The notes below the pieces were generated by a model. The model saw nothing but the letters and a program-made list of their open reading frames with translations. It made no database searches and was not told the origin of the DNA. Made by a program: the position numbers and the translations under genes. From contig JAPEUQ010000005.1 of assembly GCA_027946365.1 (NCBI GenBank), forward strand, positions 124,001-188,000: 64,000 nucleotides of DNA. Reading direction: 5' to 3'. Position 1 is the first letter of the stretch. The number at the start of each line of letters is the position of its first letter. Positions 9,925 to 19,621 of the stretch are shown piece after piece. This DNA comes from Kalmusia sp. IMI 367209. Lineage: Eukaryota; Ascomycota; Dothideomycetes; Pleosporales; Didymosphaeriaceae.

Positions 9925-11768
9925 ATGCATTCGTTATTGAAAAAAGTCGTCGTAGTGGGTAGCATGGTGGGAAGTGTGCAGTGTGCGCCTGCTGCTGCTG
10001 CTGCTGCTCCTGTGATTACGCCGGCGCCGAGTGTGGATTCGTTAGTGGAAAGACAGGATCCTGACGCGTGAGTATATCCTATCCTACAAGCTGGCGATGG
10101 CTAATGTGTAAAACAGTATTTCGCTCGCTCAAATTCTCCTCACGGCCGTGCCTCAATCGCTGCGGCAGATCGCCGCGACAAATCTCCCTGCTGTGTCGAG
10201 CATTCTGTGGGAGGAGTTTTTAGATAATAAGAGGCCTGAGTGGTTCCTCGAGTTACCGTGGGATATTCAGAATTACCTGATCAGGAAGTTTGGGCCACAG
10301 ACTGCGTTGCCAACGGAGGCGCCGGCGAGTTCGGGCTTTGATGAGTCAGGATGGTTGAGCGCCACGGTGTCTGAGCCCGCAGAATCAAGTCAAACAACAC
10401 GGCCGTCGGGAACGCACGAGGGAGCTTCACAGACCAGGAGCGAGGCGACAGCGTCGACTGTGTCGAGCCACAGAACAAGCACGCCGGTTTCATTTGCGAC
10501 CTCATACACAACCGCTTCATCTCGATCATCGGCATCACGGTCTTCACATTCTTCGCAATCTCACATCGTATCTTCCTCAATAAATCTGGCCAAACCATCC
10601 GAAACCTCCTCGTCGACACCCCACTCCCGAAGCACCAGCATCTTCAAGCAGTGGCCTTTCGAAAGATCAGAAAATTGGGCTCGGCGTGGGTATTCCCTTC
10701 GGACTCCTCGGTGCCGCAGCAATGTTCCTTGCCTGCTGTGTGCTCTGCCGCCGGCGCAAGAAGAAGAATGTCGAGGGTTCAATACCCCCGGCGTCACCAG
10801 GCTTCATCCCGCGCTTTGCGTTCCAGGAGAAGTACGAGAACTTGGAGCATCGTACGCCATTGAACCGCGACCTGAACCATTCAACACACGATGTCGGTAC
10901 AGCCTGGGATGACGAAGGCATCGATCCGACAGAGGCGGGGCCGATACAGAACACGTATGCGTGGAATGATCAAGGCGCGTACAGTCAAGCTGGTACCCTA
11001 GCACCAGCTGCGGCCGCATCTGCATATTCTACTTTAGACAACGAGATCGAACCGAACAACTACTCCAACGTACCGGTGATGATGATGCACGATCCAAAGC
11101 CAGTCATGGCACCAGCACTATTTCATACACATTCATCAAACCGAGCAAGAGGAAAACGAACAAGCTACACCAGCTTGCATTCAGTGGCTGAAGTGTCCGA
11201 GCCAGATGAAATCGAGTCACCAATATTAGGACGACACATTTCGCAGAACCAGAGCCCACCGAGGAACCTGATGCCGACACCAGCGTCAGCACAGATCAGA
11301 CGGAAACCAGTGCCGCCGAGCCCTCCGCTTCCACCTCTCCCAACAAGCCCTTCACCCGTAGCGACGAGCCCCGCGGCACATGCAGCCTCGCACAAATTGC
11401 TGCGACAGACGATGCCGGATCACAGCGGTAGTAGCTCTAGTGGGCTCGCTCTCACCACCTCAAGTGGCATGAGCAGCTCATCCGGGCTTGGCTTGAACGC
11501 GGAGCCAACATCACCCATATCGCCCATTTCGAACCGCGCCCCTAGCAACCCGTTCAACTACGATTCGTATGTTGAGGACTATGGGCCAGAGTATCACAAC
11601 GGCTACGTTGATGTAGACGATGGGCTATACGGAGGTAACACTAGCCTTTCGCAGTATCCTGAACCACGACGGAAGAGTTCGAAGACAGAGTGGCCCCTTA
11701 GGAATATTGTGGGGTCGCATCAGCGGAGGAAGAGTAGTCCGATATGGGAGCGCATATATGAGGAATGA
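9925..11768 (+). CDS. single-pass membrane protein: signal peptide, Ser/Thr-rich ectodomain, Pro/Ser-rich tail
   Basis: Exon 1 (9925-10067) starts MHSLLKKVVVVGSMVGSVQC, a signal peptide, followed by an Ala run. A 49-nt intron (10068-10116) follows. Exon 2 has a conserved-looking globular part (WEEFLDNKRPEWFLELPWDI, QNYLIRKFG) and a long Ser/Thr mucin-like stalk. The frame then jumps by one base at the C run 10619-10622. Past that it reads SGLSKDQKIGLGVG, a transmembrane helix (IPFGLLGAAAMFLACCVLC), the stop-transfer RRRKKK, and a 330-residue cytoplasmic tail rich in Pro and Ser with SPISPISNR-type motifs, ending at 11768. About 597 residues after removing one C. Layout resembles fungal wall-stress or mucin-type surface proteins; the exact function is unknown. 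Confidence 0.83.
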
Positions 11769-11976
11769 GCGAGTGCTAGTAGAAGATTTCGACGATCGCG
11801 CTATGAGTTTCTTTTGTTCGTACATGATACCACATGGCACTAGTTCGGCGTTTGAGCGTGGGAATGATACACGTTCCTTGTATATAATCTCAGAGGAATA
11901 TGTTGGCGATGATGAATCTCGCCATGACTATGTCCACTAGCACCACAGCTAGATAGTAATACAGAAGGTAAATACT

Positions 11977-13674
11977 TCAATCAGCCTTTAAAACTACAGC
12001 GAGCAGATTGCCGAGGACGCCGCTTACACGCTTCGGGTCTTCTTGAGCCGTGGCGAGCACAATGGCGGCGCTCAGCGCAAAGGTGACGTGCTCCTTCCAT
12101 CGATGCTCGGGAAGATACCGACGTGGAAACCATGTCGCCGCTGCTCTAGGTAACACGAAGAATAAGATTTCGAGCCGTTTTCGCGAGTGTTCGATAAGAA
12201 TGCTTGTGCCACACAGAAAACATCCGCCTAGTACACAGAGTCCAGAGTCCCACATCTGCGGCGTGATCCTTTTGGAAGAAAAGATTTTCGGCCCAAGGCG
12301 TGTCCGAGACAAACATACGCCATAGTAGAAAAACGCAATGAAAGCACCGAGGAAGGCAGAACTCCTCGCAGTGTTTAACAAGGCCTTGGACACGACAGAC
12401 CGAGTCAATCCTGCAAATCTGTCGCCTCGTCGGCTGTTCTTTTTCACATGCCGAGCGAGGACGATGAGCTGCAGGGGTGCATACATCCGAGCTGCGAACG
12501 CCCATCCCCTCCAGAATCGGCTCAAGGCATGCTTCTCACAGTTCTGACCGCAACCCATGTGGACCAGTTCGCATGGAATAGGAATTGTTTTCGCAGGATC
12601 ACCGAGCTCTTCCGGTAGTCCGTAATCATGACACATGGATCCGAGGAGAGGGGCCATACCAGTGTCTTTGCCGTATGTCCACGTACCGTACCTAAGACAT
12701 GAACGATTAGCATGTCTCGTGATCATTATATTTGAGTAGTACTCACCGAATGTGGCGCAAGGCTAGAAGGAGGCGATGGTCGAGCTCGGCCGCTGCAGAT
12801 ATCCACCTGTTGTAAGTCTGAGGTAATCGACTAGGGCTGTAAAACCAAGCATGCATAATGGTAGCAGCAGAGAAGCAGAACAGGGCTGTGGGTGTGAGCC
12901 GTGATACGATACCCTTGGATTCGGTCGAGGGAAATCTGTCCCATAGGTTATTGATTAGTACATCACCCGCTCGTATAGCTGCAAATAGGGTCAAGTCCAT
13001 GGTCTTGCCTGCAAGATCCATTCTATTCAAGGACTTCTCCTCAAGCGTGTTGTTGTCCACCTCTTTCGAGCCAAGCTCAGGTGGTTCATCGAAGGGACCA
13101 GGTTTGACGACATCTAGATGACTAAGGGGGAAATATTCGGGAAGGTTGTGTAATGAACGATGCGGTTGTGGGCGGCTGTTGAGTAGGCCAAAGGCAACAG
13201 ATGCTGAAATGAGGGCTGCTGTGAACCTGATGAGAGACAAGATTGCCGTCAAACCGTCATGATTCAAGACAAATCCGCCCAGACCAAGACTTCGGAAAGC
13301 GAGGAGCTTGAGGGGCACTTGCAATAAGGTCGAACCACCGACGAGAGTGGCACAGAAAGCGGGAAAGTGATTAAGTGACAATGCTCGACGCAGCGTGCTA
13401 ACAATCTACGCGTGTTCAATTGGCGTCGTATACGGAACGATAGATTGCATTGTGGGTCTTACCTGTAGCCATGCTGCGCGAAGGGTCAGCTTCTGTTTAG
13501 CCAACAACAACAAGACTCTAACAAGTCGTGGTCCGGTGGAGGAAAGTAAACCCAGTACGTAAGCGGTAGCGAGACTACAACAGCTTCGTGTCAGCATACT
13601 CCCTGTTGGGTTGGTCACGCGACTCACGGTCTGGCGAGACGAATGTGTATCCCAGCTGTGCCGCGTCTCGTCAT
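11977..13674 (-). CDS. TMEM135-like multi-pass membrane protein
   Basis: Four exons (13674-13628, 13574-13463, 13405-12747, 12691-11977) join in phase across introns of 53, 57 and 55 nt to give 510 residues. The N-terminus MTRRGTAGIHIRLARPLATA leads into several hydrophobic helices. The central part has the motif FYSPSRLPQTYNRWI, then YGTWTYGKDTGMAPLL and a Cys/His-rich block, MCHDYGLPEELGDP with CELVHMGCGQNCEKHALSRF. These are hallmarks of the fungal relatives of transmembrane protein 135 (peroxisomal membrane protein PMP52 family), with a C-rich domain followed by Tim17-like helices. TMEM135 has been linked to mitochondrial and peroxisomal dynamics and lipid handling; the precise role in fungi is not settled. 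Confidence 0.88.
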
Positions 13675-14600
13675 CGTGCAGGAAGGCTAGCACACTGCGA
13701 CAGGACGCGACCATTACCGTGCCTGGCGCACTGCAGGCGAAACGCTGGGGATATGAGTGAAGAATTGGACCTCGGCACGTTCGAGATTGTTTCCAAAACG
13801 CGCCTGGTGGGGGAGCTCGTCTACCCCGGATTTGATGGGATTGAGTGGGGAGACGGAAGTTTAAGGTTCATGCGTGGCTGCGGATCTGATGACCAGGCCG
13901 GAGCAGCTGCCTTTTTAGAAAGCGCGCAACGCACCGAGGCCGCCTGGCAGGGTCAAAAGGGGGTGGAATCGCAGTGGAATCGCAGTGGAATCGCATTTGG
14001 AAGGGAGCGTGAATGGCAGCGCTGCGGCGACGGCAACAGACGGAAGACGCGGCCAACGAGGAGCTGCGCAGCAGAGGAAAACAGAGGTCGAATTAGAATT
14101 GCGGAGTGAATTGGACGCGGCTTAGCAGTGACGCACGGCAGGTGCGACCGAAGCTAAGCCTCTCCAACGGTTCGGACCCATCTCGACGCACGGCGTCTTG
14201 ACATGTGACAGCTGGTTGGCTCCTCAACAGGAACCACTTCGCCGTGTGCGCAAGTCGTATGCTCGCTGATTGCAACCATTACACGTTGATAGCGAAGTCT
14301 CCGCCGCGACCCTTCGCTGGGCCGAGCCGGATCCGTCCCACATTCCTCCCCGCGTCCGGCCACGACTGCTCTCAGCATCACCTCGTCCACGGTTGCCCCC
14401 ACGGTTGCGCCCGACACCTCTACACACGGGACCCGTTGCACCTTACATCTGGCGACCGCGCCAGACAATGTTGAGCGCGCTTCCTACGCAGCCGAATCCC
14501 CGCGACGGCGTTTTCGCCCAGTGACAAGCTGGAGACGTTGGGCTTGCGACCGCTCGGCGGGCCGGTGGGAGCTGCGGACAGGGCCCTCTCGCACGCAGCC
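13675..14600. other. intergenic, divergent promoter region of TMEM135-like and bHLH genes
   Basis: About 930 bp between divergent starts. It includes a short direct repeat at about 13969-13993 (two adjacent copies of tggaatcgcag). Open frames overlap on both strands in the GC-rich half (14100-14600) but none is convincing. It probably holds two promoters and the bHLH 5' UTR. Confidence 0.55.
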
Positions 14601-15992
14601 ATGGACGAGAAGGACCCGTCGCCCTTTGGCTGTCAGTACCCGCCTCTGGAATCTTACAGGCATCTGACCCGCATCTGACCCGCAACAGACACTTTTTCTG
14701 CAGACTACTTCCCAGGGTCGACAGACTTTGAAAATGGAGGACCCTCGCTGCTCAGCGACATGGAAGCCCAGCAGCTAGACAGCTTCTTCTCGCACGCGAA
14801 CCCTTTCGGCTCAGAAACAGCCGCATCCACCTTCCAATTCGCACCCGAAGCCCCCGAACTCATCGACGACTTCGCTAGCTGGTCTGCAGTACCTCCGGCG
14901 ACCATACACAACATCTCTACCACCATACCAGACCAAACCCTGCTTCATGGCTTTGATACAGAGCAGAGCTTTGTGCCGCCGCAACAGTCTAGCCAGTTCC
15001 CTAGCACAGCCGATGATCTGCAGGCTGCTTCAACACTCTATTCTCAATCCCAAATACCTGCATCCCTACCCACATACCAACCGAACGGTCGGTCTTACAG
15101 TTTCCATGCTGTGTCTTCTACGAATTTGAATACTAATGGCCATGGTCTCAACGGCCTTCCCACCAGCATGCCTCTGGTCCCGACCTCTGCGACGTCAAAC
15201 GGCCTAGTGCATGAGCAATTAGCTGCGTTGTTACCTAACCACGATGTTCCCGGCTCCGTCGATGCCACGATCACGTCACAATTTGCAAACAGCACCGCCA
15301 GGGCGAAACATGAAGCCGAGCAACAGGAACGTGCAAGGCCATCCCTTAAGAGGTCATATACATATGGGACTGATAGTTCGTTTCACGCATCTGGCTTCCA
15401 ACCATCCTCAAAGCACGAGAGCGAGGAAGTGGTCACGAGCCGTTTGATAAGAGAGCTGCAACACGCTCAGCCGTTAGCCAGACCAGTCCCTGGGCACACC
15501 AATGGCACTCTCCAAACAGCAGGACACGTGCACCTCCCGGTCGCAGCCGACGATTCAGATAGTAATGAAGAAAGAGCCTCAGACGAGACATCCGCGGATG
15601 ACGACGAAGAAAAGAGACGAAAGAAAAGACGGAAACGGCCGTCACCTGCCAAGAACGGGAAGCGAAAGAGTATATCAGGACCTTCGTCGAGCAAGAACCG
15701 CAAAGCTTCAATTGATGATAGAGTCAAGAAGCCAAGGAGCAAATCTATGGCTAGCCAAAAACCACAACGCGAGAACTTGACCGAAGAGCAAAAACGAAAC
15801 AATCACATTCTCTCGGAACAAAAACGACGGAATCTAATAAAACGCGGCTTTGACGATCTGCACGATCTGGTTCCCGAGATCCGGAATGGTGGGCTTAGTA
15901 AGAGCGGCGTGCTGACAGAGGCGGCCAATTTTCTGGAGCAGCTTATCCAAGACAATCAGCGCTATGCTGCGCTTTTGACGGCCGATGGATGA
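14601..15992 (+). CDS. bHLH transcription factor, Ino4-like
   Basis: Exon 1 (14601-14631, MDEKDPSPFG) joins exon 2 (14689-15992) over a 57-nt intron with a GTCAGT donor. The product has 444 residues. The first 260 are low in charge and rich in Ser, Gln and Asn, as in activation domains. An acidic patch (DSDSNEERASDETSADDDEE) is followed by a strong nuclear localisation signal (KRRKKRRKRPSPAKNGKRK). The C-terminal bHLH, about residues 370-435, has basic region NNHILSEQKRRNLIKRGFDD, helix-loop LVPEIRNGGLSKSGVL and helix 2 TEAANFLEQLIQDNQR. His, Glu and Arg at the E-box contact positions predict CACGTG-type binding. Closest in type to Ino4, which pairs with Ino2 on phospholipid genes in yeast; the filamentous-fungal targets are uncertain. 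Confidence 0.9.
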
Positions 15993-16540
15993 CTGGACAC
16001 ACCCAAGGTTCACAGGATATCCCAGATCTAGACTTCGCCCTCCGCGCAATCGTGGCCGGACAAACCGGTAACATGTCGTCCCTAACACGGGTCATGTACT
16101 GCCACCTGAACTGCAGCCACCTGCTAGCAGCATTATTGCAGTCACACCGCACGCCGCGGAGCTAGCGAAACATATGGCTTTAGCTTCTATCCCACTCATT
16201 GAAACTGCCACACGGTTTGCAGCTGCGCACAAGCTCGACCGTGGACAGACGAATAGCTCAGAATGCACAAGGCGCTGGCGTTCGAATGCGTGCAAAGTAT
16301 GCATGTCTTTCGAGACCCATCAAAATTAAGTACAACACTATGCATGTTAAACGATACCCCTCACGAGGCAGAAAGTAATGTGGAGAGGTTTTGGTGAAAT
16401 AGATTTTGGGAGATTAGTACTATCGATAGACGAAAGTGATACGAAAAGTAATGTTTTGATATGATCAGAAGATTGGGCTGTGATTATCATCATGATTGTT
16501 ATTTGTTAACTCTACTGTCATTGTTGAGTAAACTACGACT
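15993..16540. other. 3' flank of the bHLH gene, no gene seen
   Basis: Becomes AT-rich from about 16320. No convincing gene, RNA or repeat. Confidence 0.5.
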
Positions 16541-16880
16541 CTAGCGCAGATTGTAGACGACCCATCCAAAACCATGATTGCCAAAGCAGACATAAGTAAA
16601 TGAGAAAAGATATTCCTCCTCCAAGTAGGTCAGTATCGTAGTGGACTCCTCGCAGCGGGGAACAGATCTAGTAGCAGGGAACCATAGGGAATCCATATTT
16701 GTCCGGGTTCCGATCCAATAGACCATTTCGTAGAAGATGTTATGGTGAAAGATCTCATCATCATCAAGTGTGTTCGACAACTCCTCGATGGAATTGCGAA
16801 AGTCTGAAAGTGATTCTAGATTGTCAATTCTATTCGAAGCCAGCAAATGCTCAGGGAAATTGAAAGTTGCAGTTTCTGAT
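16541..16880 (-). pseudogene. orphan terminal-exon-like frame, unknown protein
   Basis: A minus-strand frame of about 113 codons ends at 16541 and reads as ordinary protein (SDFRNSIEELSNTLDDDEIF, HHNIFYEMVYWIGTRTNM, FGWVVYNLR at the end). It has no in-frame ATG at its head. A plausible splice acceptor (CCTCAG) lies just upstream near 16885, and a short ATG-led frame with a stop lies at about 16960-16920. It could be the last exon of a small gene or a decayed fragment. No family recognised. Confidence 0.3.
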
Positions 16881-16889
16881 TTCGTATCC

Positions 16890-17720
16890 TGAGGTTATCC
16901 TGGGAAGAGGATAAATCCCTAGTTTGAATGGCTAGTGCCGTAAGGTGGGTAGAGGATTCGTGTCATTTGAAACCAATATGTTGCGATGCCAGAGCTGTGT
17001 GGGTTTGTAGACGTAAGAGATGAAGAAGTTCGCCAGTCTCACCATGCCATCACGCTCCATTCATCATGCTAGATAAGTAGTACTGGCTCAAGACAGAAGA
17101 TGACAGCGTACTGGAACTTGTTGAATCAAAGACTCTTCGTCTTGCCATTGCATCCCGTGATGGAAAGTAGATAATAGACGAAAGCCTAGAGATCTCGGAT
17201 CACTATCCTTGCACCGTTGACAATTGCTCACACAACACCCTTCCTGTCACCATACTTTAACACGCCCTTCATGTTAAAAAAGCAGGAGGGAACCGCTTCT
17301 TTCCTTTTTTAGTATTCTATCCTTTGAACTCCTCACAATCCTTCGAAGCTTAGGAATACATATATAATCACTCACTTCTCATGCTTAAATATTACTAGAT
17401 TTCTATTCATGTTATATAATATCAATTTTAAATTGGTTGTTTTGTCTATCAGCTTTAGTATATTCACTCTAATAGCCTCTAGAATTTCTTGTTGAATTCG
17501 GTATTACACACGTTCTCATGTGATAAGTCTAAGTTTATAGTATATAGACTGATATTCTCGCAAGGTCTATGTGCACCCAAATTCGTTGCCTCGAGGTCCT
17601 TCTTGGTGTCAGATCTGTCTCCCTTTGAACCACTCAGAAAAGCACATCTCTTCGGAACGGGCATCAAGAGTAGACGCAGTGTTCCTTTTAGCCTTGACGC
17701 TCAGTCGAGAGTTCCATGCA
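16890..17720. other. AT-leaning intergenic stretch, no gene seen
   Basis: No supported gene. The stretch 17250-17480 is AT-rich, with homopolymer runs around 17270-17320. Confidence 0.5.
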
Positions 17721-17724
17721 GACA

Positions 17725-17738
17725 ACCCTAACCCTAAT
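17725..17738. repeat. interstitial telomere-type repeat (CCCTAA)2 plus partial units
   Basis: The bases AACCCTAACCCTAA match two full and two partial units of the common fungal telomere repeat (TTAGGG on the minus strand). Two units can occur by chance in 64 kb. The position next to a G-rich GGGTGA run and a decayed coding stretch makes an old junction or repaired break conceivable. Confidence 0.5.
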
Positions 17739-17759
17739 TGTACCTCGAGGCGGTTGGTA

Positions 17760-18165
17760 CGTCGTTAAAGAAAGTGCGGCTTACATTTAGCGAGTGCGCA
17801 GTCTTGATGGGCTCGGAGCACAAACAGTTGGAGGCGTTTACGGTTGTTTTGCCGGTTGTGAAGAGGGAGTTGGCGCGTTAGCGACGGAGCTTGTGTGGGG
17901 GTGGGGGAGATAGTGGGGTGAGGGTGAGGGTGAGGGATTATATGGAGTATGATACGTATTGGAACGCTGGGGCGAGTGCGTGTGATAGTGGCGAGGAGGT
18001 AGCTTTGGAATATCCTAGATTGACGGCGTGGCGGTTAGTCACATGAGGAGACGAAGGATTTGTATGTTCAGGCGGGCGAGAAGAAAGGGCGGTTAAATTG
18101 GCGGTGCGAGAAGAAGGGCCAGGTTGTCAGTATTGCTGAAAGGAGAATAGCGTGGTAAGTATAAG
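17760..18165 (+). pseudogene. decayed coding-like stretch, unknown
   Basis: One plus-strand frame reads as protein over about 400 nt (SLKKVRLTFSECAVLMGSEH; later DYMEYDTYWNAGA and ALEYPRLTAWRLVT) but is interrupted by TAG near 17879 and TGA near 18044, with another TGA near 18138. It has no start codon. The pattern fits the relic of a small gene. It contains a run of GGGTGA-like units at about 17915-17937. No family recognised. Confidence 0.28.
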
Positions 18166-18643
18166 AAATGTCGAGCAGGAGGGACATCTGCTATTTTTGT
18201 CTGCCTGTATTGAGTGCGTATACCTACATAGGCGTGACGTTACGTAGTCTAACATCAGTATAAGAGCTGTAAGCATCAACATCGAGGGCAGCGGTCTCAT
18301 GTTCCATGGTTAGCCTAGATGACTGGCATTTCACTTTTGCGTCGGGAAGATGTGAAGACGGCGTTACAGATGCACAAAAGACATGAACGTAAACGTTGGG
18401 AAAATTTGATTGATTAAACATTAAGTGGTACTGCTGCTTTGCCTCTCAGCATGCAGGGGTATCTTGTGTCGCGAAAAAGCACTTTTCAGTCGTTCCGCCA
18501 ATCTGCCTTCACCGTCCTCCCCGGCCTGCTGGCCTCCGCCCGACTCTTCTCCCTCTTTTCTTTCTAGCCCTCTTCAATCCTTCGTTGGTTCATTGTCGTA
18601 TGTTGTTTGGCCGTTGAAGTAAACTCATTCAATCTCGCTTCGC
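18166..18643. other. intergenic, no gene seen
   Basis: Pyrimidine-rich part at 18500-18600; no coding or RNA feature supported. Confidence 0.5.
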
Positions 18644-18937
18644 TCACGCGATCCTGGTGTTTCCCTGGCCCTTCTCAGGGTAGGGCCATCCGTTTCCACA
18701 GCCGTAATAGCTAGCATAGGCCGCATTGACGCTGCGGTGGTGCTCAACGACGGAGTGCTTGAGGTCCTTCCAGAGCTTCTTTACCGAGTGGTGCGAACGT
18801 TCGGGGTGAGTTGGCGAGGAAGGGCGGGTCTGATTGGGTGTGTTTGCGCCCGACGAAGTGGGAGTAGAAGTAGATGAGGACATGATGTTGGATGAGTGAA
18901 GACCAGAGTCCATGGCTCCAAAGATAGCGCTACGCAT
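18644..18937 (-). CDS. small conserved fungal hypothetical protein, 97 residues
   Basis: Intronless frame from ATG at 18937. A Ser/Thr/Pro-rich head (SSSTSTPTSSGANTPNQTRP) is followed by a basic amphipathic block, HHSVKKLWKDLKHSVVEHHR, and then SVNAAYASYYGCGNGWPYPE. The Lys/His-rich helix followed by a Tyr/Gly/Trp segment recurs in small filamentous-fungal proteins of unknown function. In-frame Met codons at residues 9 and 19 are alternative starts. No signal peptide or membrane segment. Confidence 0.65.
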   Translation of the reverse strand: MRSAIFGAMDSGLHSSNIMSSSTSTPTSSGANTPNQTRPSSPTHPERSHHSVKKLWKDLKHSVVEHHRSVNAAYASYYGCGNGWPYPEKGQGNTRIA

Positions 18938-19621
18938 TTAGCGAAGTGTGGTGATTGTTATGGTAATGAAGAGTGTTTGTTTGTTGGTGGATTGATGATG
19001 CTTTATTGTGCTGATGATGGCATTAGGGGCACTTAATGAGGTGGTTTTATATGTTTGTAGGAAAATAGAATTTTCAGGCCGTCGCCGCTGGAAACTTCTC
19101 CTGACGGCGTCATCGAAACGTGCAATAAGTCTGCAAGGCTCGTGGTCGCATCGTGACATTTGCGTGGCGCGCGCTCATGCAGCTCGGCCAATTAGCTCAA
19201 AGCCGACGGAAACCGCAAAACTCGGTTTCGAATCCTTACCTCACCACTCCGTAATTCTTTTCTGCTTACAGAGCGCATCACAGCCAATGGGAGCTCGAAT
19301 TTTACAGCTCGGCATAGCGTATTGTATCGGAGTAGATGAGCGTTTGGTTTCCGGTGTCCGAAAGTTTCTTGTTGGCTGACATGAAATTTCTGTGGCAGTG
19401 GAGCCAATGGAAAAACTCTGAGCAGGCTCAGGTCTCGGGACCTGGAAATAGGTGACCTTGACACATAATAATCCGTTAACGGCATCGTGGTTGTCACAGA
19501 ACAAGACGTGTGCGTGATCGAGTGGATGATGCGATTTTGCGAAAATGTAACGTGAAACCGCGAATTTTTGGGTCTCGATTGCTTTTACTAATATCTGCTG
19601 ATGGTGGCATGGGCTCGATTT
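18938..19621. other. intergenic, no gene seen
   Basis: Probable promoter of the small conserved protein and 3' flank of the Hsp70-like gene. No supported gene. Confidence 0.5.

Noticed and set aside
14093..14685. Overlapping frames on both strands before the bHLH gene
   Set aside because: Short, GC-driven and mutually overlapping; the region is better explained as promoter and 5' UTR.
19190..19245. tRNA-like T-arm (ggtttcgaatcc)
   Set aside because: The loop has an extra base, and no matching acceptor stem, anticodon arm or D-arm can be folded around it.
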